DNA of 45,434 nt from Anaerolineae bacterium. GTDB taxonomy: Bacteria; Chloroflexota; Anaerolineae; 4572-78; J111. Made by a program: the position numbers and the translations under genes. Where the stretch lies: the NCBI GenBank assembly GCA_016931895.1, contig JAFGDY010000283.1, positions 1 to 45,434 of the forward strand, given 5' to 3'. A model generated the notes under the pieces. It worked only from the letters and a program-made list of their open reading frames with translations, was not told the DNA's origin and did no database searches. This document shows positions 42,901-45,434 of this stretch, one piece after another. Each line of letters opens with the position of its first letter. The stretch's first letter is position 1.

Positions 42901-43327
42901 GTTGAGCGTAATTGGTAAATTCAGAGCCGGCGCGACGACCGGCCGGAATTATAGATAGCCTCCCGCCAATTTCGTTTTCTTGATAAATAGGCGTAATAAA
43001 ATTGGTAATGGGTTCAACCGGAAAAGGAAAATCTTTTTGCCTTTGGGGAGTTGGCGGTTCCAATGTTTGGGAGAGGGGCAGGGGGGATGATAATAAACGC
43101 AACTCTTTATAAGAAACCAGCATGTCAATAACGCCGCGCCGCGTTAGAATATCACCGGGTTTGTTCTGCGCTTCTGGCACCTCAAAATAACCTTCCAGGC
43201 CGGGCGCTTCCAGGTCAAAGTCTACCATCAAGACTTTGAAACCTCGACGATACAACAACTCAGCCACATTGGCCAAGGCCATGGAACGTCCTACGCCGCC
43301 TTTGAAGGAGTAAAACGTATAAATCAT
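39953..43327 (-). CDS. Triple-NTPase protein: ParA-like, STAND and a third P-loop, with a death-like effector-associated domain
   Basis: This is an 1124-aa protein. Residues 1-320 are a ParA/MinD-like ATPase: FKGGVGRSMALANVAELL, with Arg in place of the usual P-loop Lys, VDFDLEAPGLEGYF, and VVLIDSRTGVT. Residues 325-660 are a STAND domain with APPGYGKTWLL and ILLVDGFDEL. Residues about 671-763 (NIRVLLTENFTDIELGRFC ... HASRKDYLDILLDW) fit a death-like effector-associated domain. Residues 800-1124 hold another P-loop ATPase (LGESGSGKTACAYAL; RAVLAVDFNEA). The ParA-STAND start resembles the TPR protein of FxSxx-COOH systems. Its ATG at 43327 overlaps the upstream stop by four bases. Confidence 0.82.
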   Translation of the reverse strand: MIYTFYSFKGGVGRSMALANVAELLYRRGFKVLMVDFDLEAPGLEGYFEVPEAQNKPGDILTRRGVIDMLVSYKELRLLSSPLPLSQTLEPPTPQRQKDFPFPVEPITNFITPIYQENEIGGRLSIIPAGRRAGSEFTNYAQRVRSFDWDDFYTNWDGEQFFEWFRRETERQANVVLIDSRTGVTEMSGVCAYQLADVVIMFVTPNQQNLDGTLMMARSLANPQLVSEGRQGRPLSLLFVPSRVEQGEKLLLDEFEEQFNRVLNSFIAPRFKFEKSAFIDLKIPYVPYYAYKESVATREPERASESGLVEAFEKLASILLPFTPETFSPSLFAGRQRELDDLIRWVTDPSGVRRLRTIAAPPGYGKTWLLRELERRLINRRDLFIISVPVPASKLISRVQMVEWLSFVVRNAQIVYPTVRDIGQFSPEIIISNLLEDLTQASPPLHPILLVDGFDELQYNERRELEKCLLDQFWLNPAARIIVSLRDESVLASTNLRRGEERVLLRPFSEKEGHQQLEELLDLKVKDSKYQEILKLIAPYTLNIPGLNAILVERIQENIKNNRQPILTAADLRACWHELIGPELNRQPEAIEFIERDIQAIIALPQDSWTFETFAVQGKYLQRDALNHIQMLMALGIVCHAGGQKYTVIDGLRQILQAEQRLKETEREYDLDNIRVLLTENFTDIELGRFCLERPEFRIFYNESWPEKYKLASTDVVDSEAISSSRGMSKTEFADTIDQLIKHASRKDYLDILLDWAKKPKPDISAISPLRLPQLSWKLDLFKPRPILPDCQISRTLKGYDPFPNHQAEHELAFLFGEVGGFWSDRGHPAYAAISANFSPELILGESGSGKTACAYALSQLGDVEGKPLAKTLPIYLRGEQVALRDIHKEVALALFNFGRANPAILLDLSPDEQKLLARFWLNSLEAEIVKPRLTQLFAADRNVTRAIQRMKAASWKNQKQWLLAVQDMLRLFHFDRAVLAVDFNEAKPEETLVYLQNMPGWAAHALIIKLFLPAGLAPEIKNFSGNVRISRLTWTDDLLAEMARWRYDSLARLAGIHGGPDLLFDEGVYVQFIQQAKGNPRCLAQLWRFLFDDHLAHSPERPTFSAENLAQAVEKLNNESDRR

Positions 43328-44355
43328 TGACCTACTCCGGTCAATCCTTCATGCATATACGCCCGAATACCCGTTGGCCCAACTATTTCCGGATACATTA
43401 TTCTCAATCGGTCCGCCAACCAATGTTGAAATTCTTCCTTCTCGCAAATCTCCCGGCACGCACTAAAATCTTCGGCGTAATCCCTGTTGCGTTTGACAAA
43501 TTCCATATCTGAAATACGTAACCGAAAAACGACGGTCATGCTGCGCACTACCTCAAACATGGTATGGAAGGGAGCTATAGTTACCACAGAGGTTTTTGGG
43601 TAAGCATCGAGCATTGATTGTTGAAATGCTTCAAAAATCGCCGGGTGGCGTATCGAGATGCTATCCATAATCACTATGCACCCTTCCTGTCGTAACGTTC
43701 TGAGATAATGCCGGTTACCGGTATCATTGAGTTTGCGGATATCGTGAAAAACGGGAATGAAGGGGTGCATCTTATTCCCGGCCTGCTCAAGCGACTCGGC
43801 CACCAGGTGAGTAATGCTTTCCGCGCCATCAGTTCCGCTGAAAGGCTGCCAGGCTTCAGGTTTGTCTCGATAACGTTGTGTCCAGTCAGTTATGCCGTTC
43901 TTGTTCAGTACCTTTTGCAGTTGCTTGAACAAAGTTTTTTCCGTAACCAAATCTTCAATATCGGAGTCATTCATTACTAACAATACAATCGGCACCGGAA
44001 TGCCGGGGTCAGGCTTGTGTGGTTCAATTTCATCACGAAAATTGCTAAATACAAACTGGAAAATATGGCCATTGGTCTGATATTGATGTACATTTTCTGG
44101 ACTCCAATCTGGTTGTGTAAATCCACCAGAAATAACCTGGTCCAGTACATCATGTATAGAGAGACCATGTTCAACTTGAACACTCATTTCCTGGATAAGC
44201 CATATAAGGGCATTAAAAATATTTTCAGGATAGACCTGTGCCTCTACCCAAACTTGTAACTTGTCCAGGAAGGGATAAAAGGGAATTAGGGAACTATCTG
44301 CATGAAGTTGTGACAAACGTTTCTTGATTTCTGACCAGGAGTCTTGAGATGTCAT
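43324..44355 (-). CDS. Orphan protein of the conflict locus
   Basis: This is a 343-aa protein I do not recognise. It has no P-loop and no membrane segment. The first 100 residues are helical, with EMSVQVEHGLSIHDVLD. The rest alternates strands and helices, with hydrophobic strands VPIVLLVMND, GCIVIMDSISI and SVVTIAPFH, suggesting a Rossmann-like or receptor fold. The gene lies four bases after the TIR gene and overlaps the next gene by four (ATGA), so it is translated with them. By position it could be a sensor, an adapter or the target recognition part of the TIR system. This is inference. Confidence 0.6.
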   Translation of the reverse strand: MTSQDSWSEIKKRLSQLHADSSLIPFYPFLDKLQVWVEAQVYPENIFNALIWLIQEMSVQVEHGLSIHDVLDQVISGGFTQPDWSPENVHQYQTNGHIFQFVFSNFRDEIEPHKPDPGIPVPIVLLVMNDSDIEDLVTEKTLFKQLQKVLNKNGITDWTQRYRDKPEAWQPFSGTDGAESITHLVAESLEQAGNKMHPFIPVFHDIRKLNDTGNRHYLRTLRQEGCIVIMDSISIRHPAIFEAFQQSMLDAYPKTSVVTIAPFHTMFEVVRSMTVVFRLRISDMEFVKRNRDYAEDFSACREICEKEEFQHWLADRLRIMYPEIVGPTGIRAYMHEGLTGVGQ

Positions 44356-44359
44356 AAGC

Positions 44360-45202
44360 TTAATTCTTTAATTGTTCCTGCACTTTTTGGGCTATTTTTT
44401 GAATAGTCAAGGCAATGCCGGCGGCCGGACTGGCCAGGGCGGCAATGATGACCTCGCCTATATCTGGGGCCATTGCCGCCAGGTTTTTTAGTCGTTTTTC
44501 CAAAGCTGTTTGTGTTTCAGGACTTTCGTCGCCTTTTTGGATTTTCTCTGCCTGAGTGCGAGCCTGCTCGGCTATTGGGGTAATTGCTGCCTGGTCGTCA
44601 GCCGGCAGCAATTTAATATTTTTCATCAGGTCGGCGAATACTTGAGCCAAAGCTTCATTCTCTTGAGAAATATCTCGACCAACTATAATGACATCCCTTT
44701 GAGCCTGAATCACATCCCTTTCAACTTTCCAGTTTGGCTGATAAAAACCACCTTGCATATTCACCGTTGGATCAACAGGAACTACTTCATCAGGTATATC
44801 AGGCTCTATAACCGCCGAGACATTGTTCAAGTCACGCACCAGAGCCATTAGCCCTAATGCGTAATTGTCAGGCTGGTTGAGGTTATGATAGTGTAAACGC
44901 TTCAAATCAGATGGAACTTCGCAGGGCGAAATGAGCAAGGGGATGACACGCTTTTGTAAGGTCAACGCATTCTCCCATTCCCAGGTCACGTAGGGAGATG
45001 CTGCCGATGCCGGGGTCAGCAAAACCAAAACGACATCTATTTCTCGCAGCGCTGCGCGAAGTTGCTCTTTCCACCCCAATCCGCCTTGCATATCTTCTAT
45101 GTCTCGCCAAATAGAAAAATTAGCGCGTTCCAATTCGGTACGAAGGCGAGTAGCGGCAGGGTTACCATCCGCGCGAGCATACGATAAAAAAATCTTAAGC
45201 AT
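44360..45202 (-). CDS. TIR-domain protein with a C-terminal helical region
   Basis: This is a 280-aa protein. Residues 1-130 are a TIR domain: KIFLSYARAD, FSIWRDIEDMQGGLGW, VVLVLLTPASAASPYVTWEWENAL, and VIPLLISP. Glu75 in the WEWE stretch is at the place of the catalytic Glu of NAD-cleaving TIRs. Residues 140-175 contain a repeated DVI pattern (RDVIQAQRDVIIVGRDI). The C-terminal 70 residues are amphipathic (EVIIAALASPAAGIALTIQKIAQKV) and may reach the membrane or drive assembly. The ATG at 45202 is taken over an upstream TTG because GGAG stands nine bases before it. It is probably the first gene of the long operon. Confidence 0.85.
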   Translation of the reverse strand: MLKIFLSYARADGNPAATRLRTELERANFSIWRDIEDMQGGLGWKEQLRAALREIDVVLVLLTPASAASPYVTWEWENALTLQKRVIPLLISPCEVPSDLKRLHYHNLNQPDNYALGLMALVRDLNNVSAVIEPDIPDEVVPVDPTVNMQGGFYQPNWKVERDVIQAQRDVIIVGRDISQENEALAQVFADLMKNIKLLPADDQAAITPIAEQARTQAEKIQKGDESPETQTALEKRLKNLAAMAPDIGEVIIAALASPAAGIALTIQKIAQKVQEQLKN

Positions 45203-45434
45203 AGTCTTTTTCTCCAAGAATATTGCAGTCAGCTACACTCGATAACTTGTCAATATCAAAACAGTAAATTCAAGATCGCCACTTTTTCTACAACCGCCGT
45301 GGGCAAAACAAGCCCTTTCCTGATAGTGCATCCTATTTAGATCCTATTTTGACAATGTTAGATTATTATGTTCAGTAATAAGATTCATCAAGGACTACGA
45401 GAATTATAAAGACGGGATTTGCGAGATCGGGTAC
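45203..45434 (-). other. Upstream region of the TIR gene
   Basis: No gene is seen on either strand in these 232 bases. A minus-strand TTGACA lies at about 45250, but the best -10 after it (TGCAAT) is 20 bases away, so any promoter here is weak or regulated. The region is AT-rich and runs to the window edge. Confidence 0.35.

Overview
The window looks like a chromosomal segment of a member of the phylum Chloroflexota (probably Anaerolineae-like). This is inferred from gene content and style: dnaA sits apart from the usual dnaN/rpmH neighbours, several surface proteins have long Thr/Pro stalks, there are extended STAND/TIR conflict genes, and palindromic repeats are scattered between genes. No 16S or other species marker is present, so the placement is not certain.

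Region 1 (1-9.86 kb) is housekeeping. It holds a surface-type HExxH metallopeptidase and a Trm112-like protein on the minus strand. A plus-strand operon follows: metallophosphoesterase, prephenate dehydratase, LOG-family hydrolase and Eis-like acetyltransferase. After it come a cold-shock protein, the ATPase YchF and the Lon protease, each unit bounded by clear promoters or terminators.

Region 2 (9.9-18.5 kb) is the replication-origin neighbourhood. A large carboxypeptidase-regulatory-like/DUF4015 protein diverges from dnaA. dnaA has a good sigma-70-type promoter and a long structured leader. DnaA boxes lie on both sides of it, with a dense array in the 14.5-15.1 kb gap that includes a duplicated module and an AT-rich stretch. 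A membrane protein, selA, a methyltransferase and a small zinc-ribbon protein follow.

Region 3 (18.5-28.5 kb) is signalling and cell surface. It has an ECF sigma factor, an anti-sigma-like membrane protein, a receiver-Roadblock-like protein and tRNA-Leu(CAA). Four tandem genes then share the architecture membrane segment, Thr/Pro stalk, C-terminal beta-rich domain. The fourth places four cyclic-nucleotide-binding-like domains on the cytoplasmic side. A 162-bp element with 12-bp inverted ends lies between the second and third copies.

Region 4 (28.5-45.2 kb, all minus strand) is the most unusual part. It appears to be a biological-conflict or RiPP-type locus. In order of transcription it encodes a TIR protein, an orphan protein, a protein with three NTPase domains (ParA-like, STAND and a third P-loop) plus a death-like effector-associated domain, an AAA-winged-helix protein, a further P-loop ATPase, a STAND ATPase, a STAND-TPR ATPase and a radical SAM/SPASM enzyme. 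Many of these genes are coupled by ATGA overlaps. The radical SAM enzyme carries two DCACPD(V/T)PF repeats in its N-terminal extension, whose codons have diverged synonymously. Past its terminator is an AT-richer group of five small genes (29, 74, 53, 78 and 248 aa), two of them tiny membrane proteins and the last SPFH-like. The gene set resembles the FxSxx-COOH systems of actinobacteria (radical SAM/SPASM maturase, TIR-like FxsC, ParA/NB-ARC/TPR protein), but its arrangement and candidate peptide differ. The proposed working is inference: STAND/TIR proteins sense a threat, the radical SAM enzyme modifies a peptide, and the small membrane proteins act as effectors or targets.
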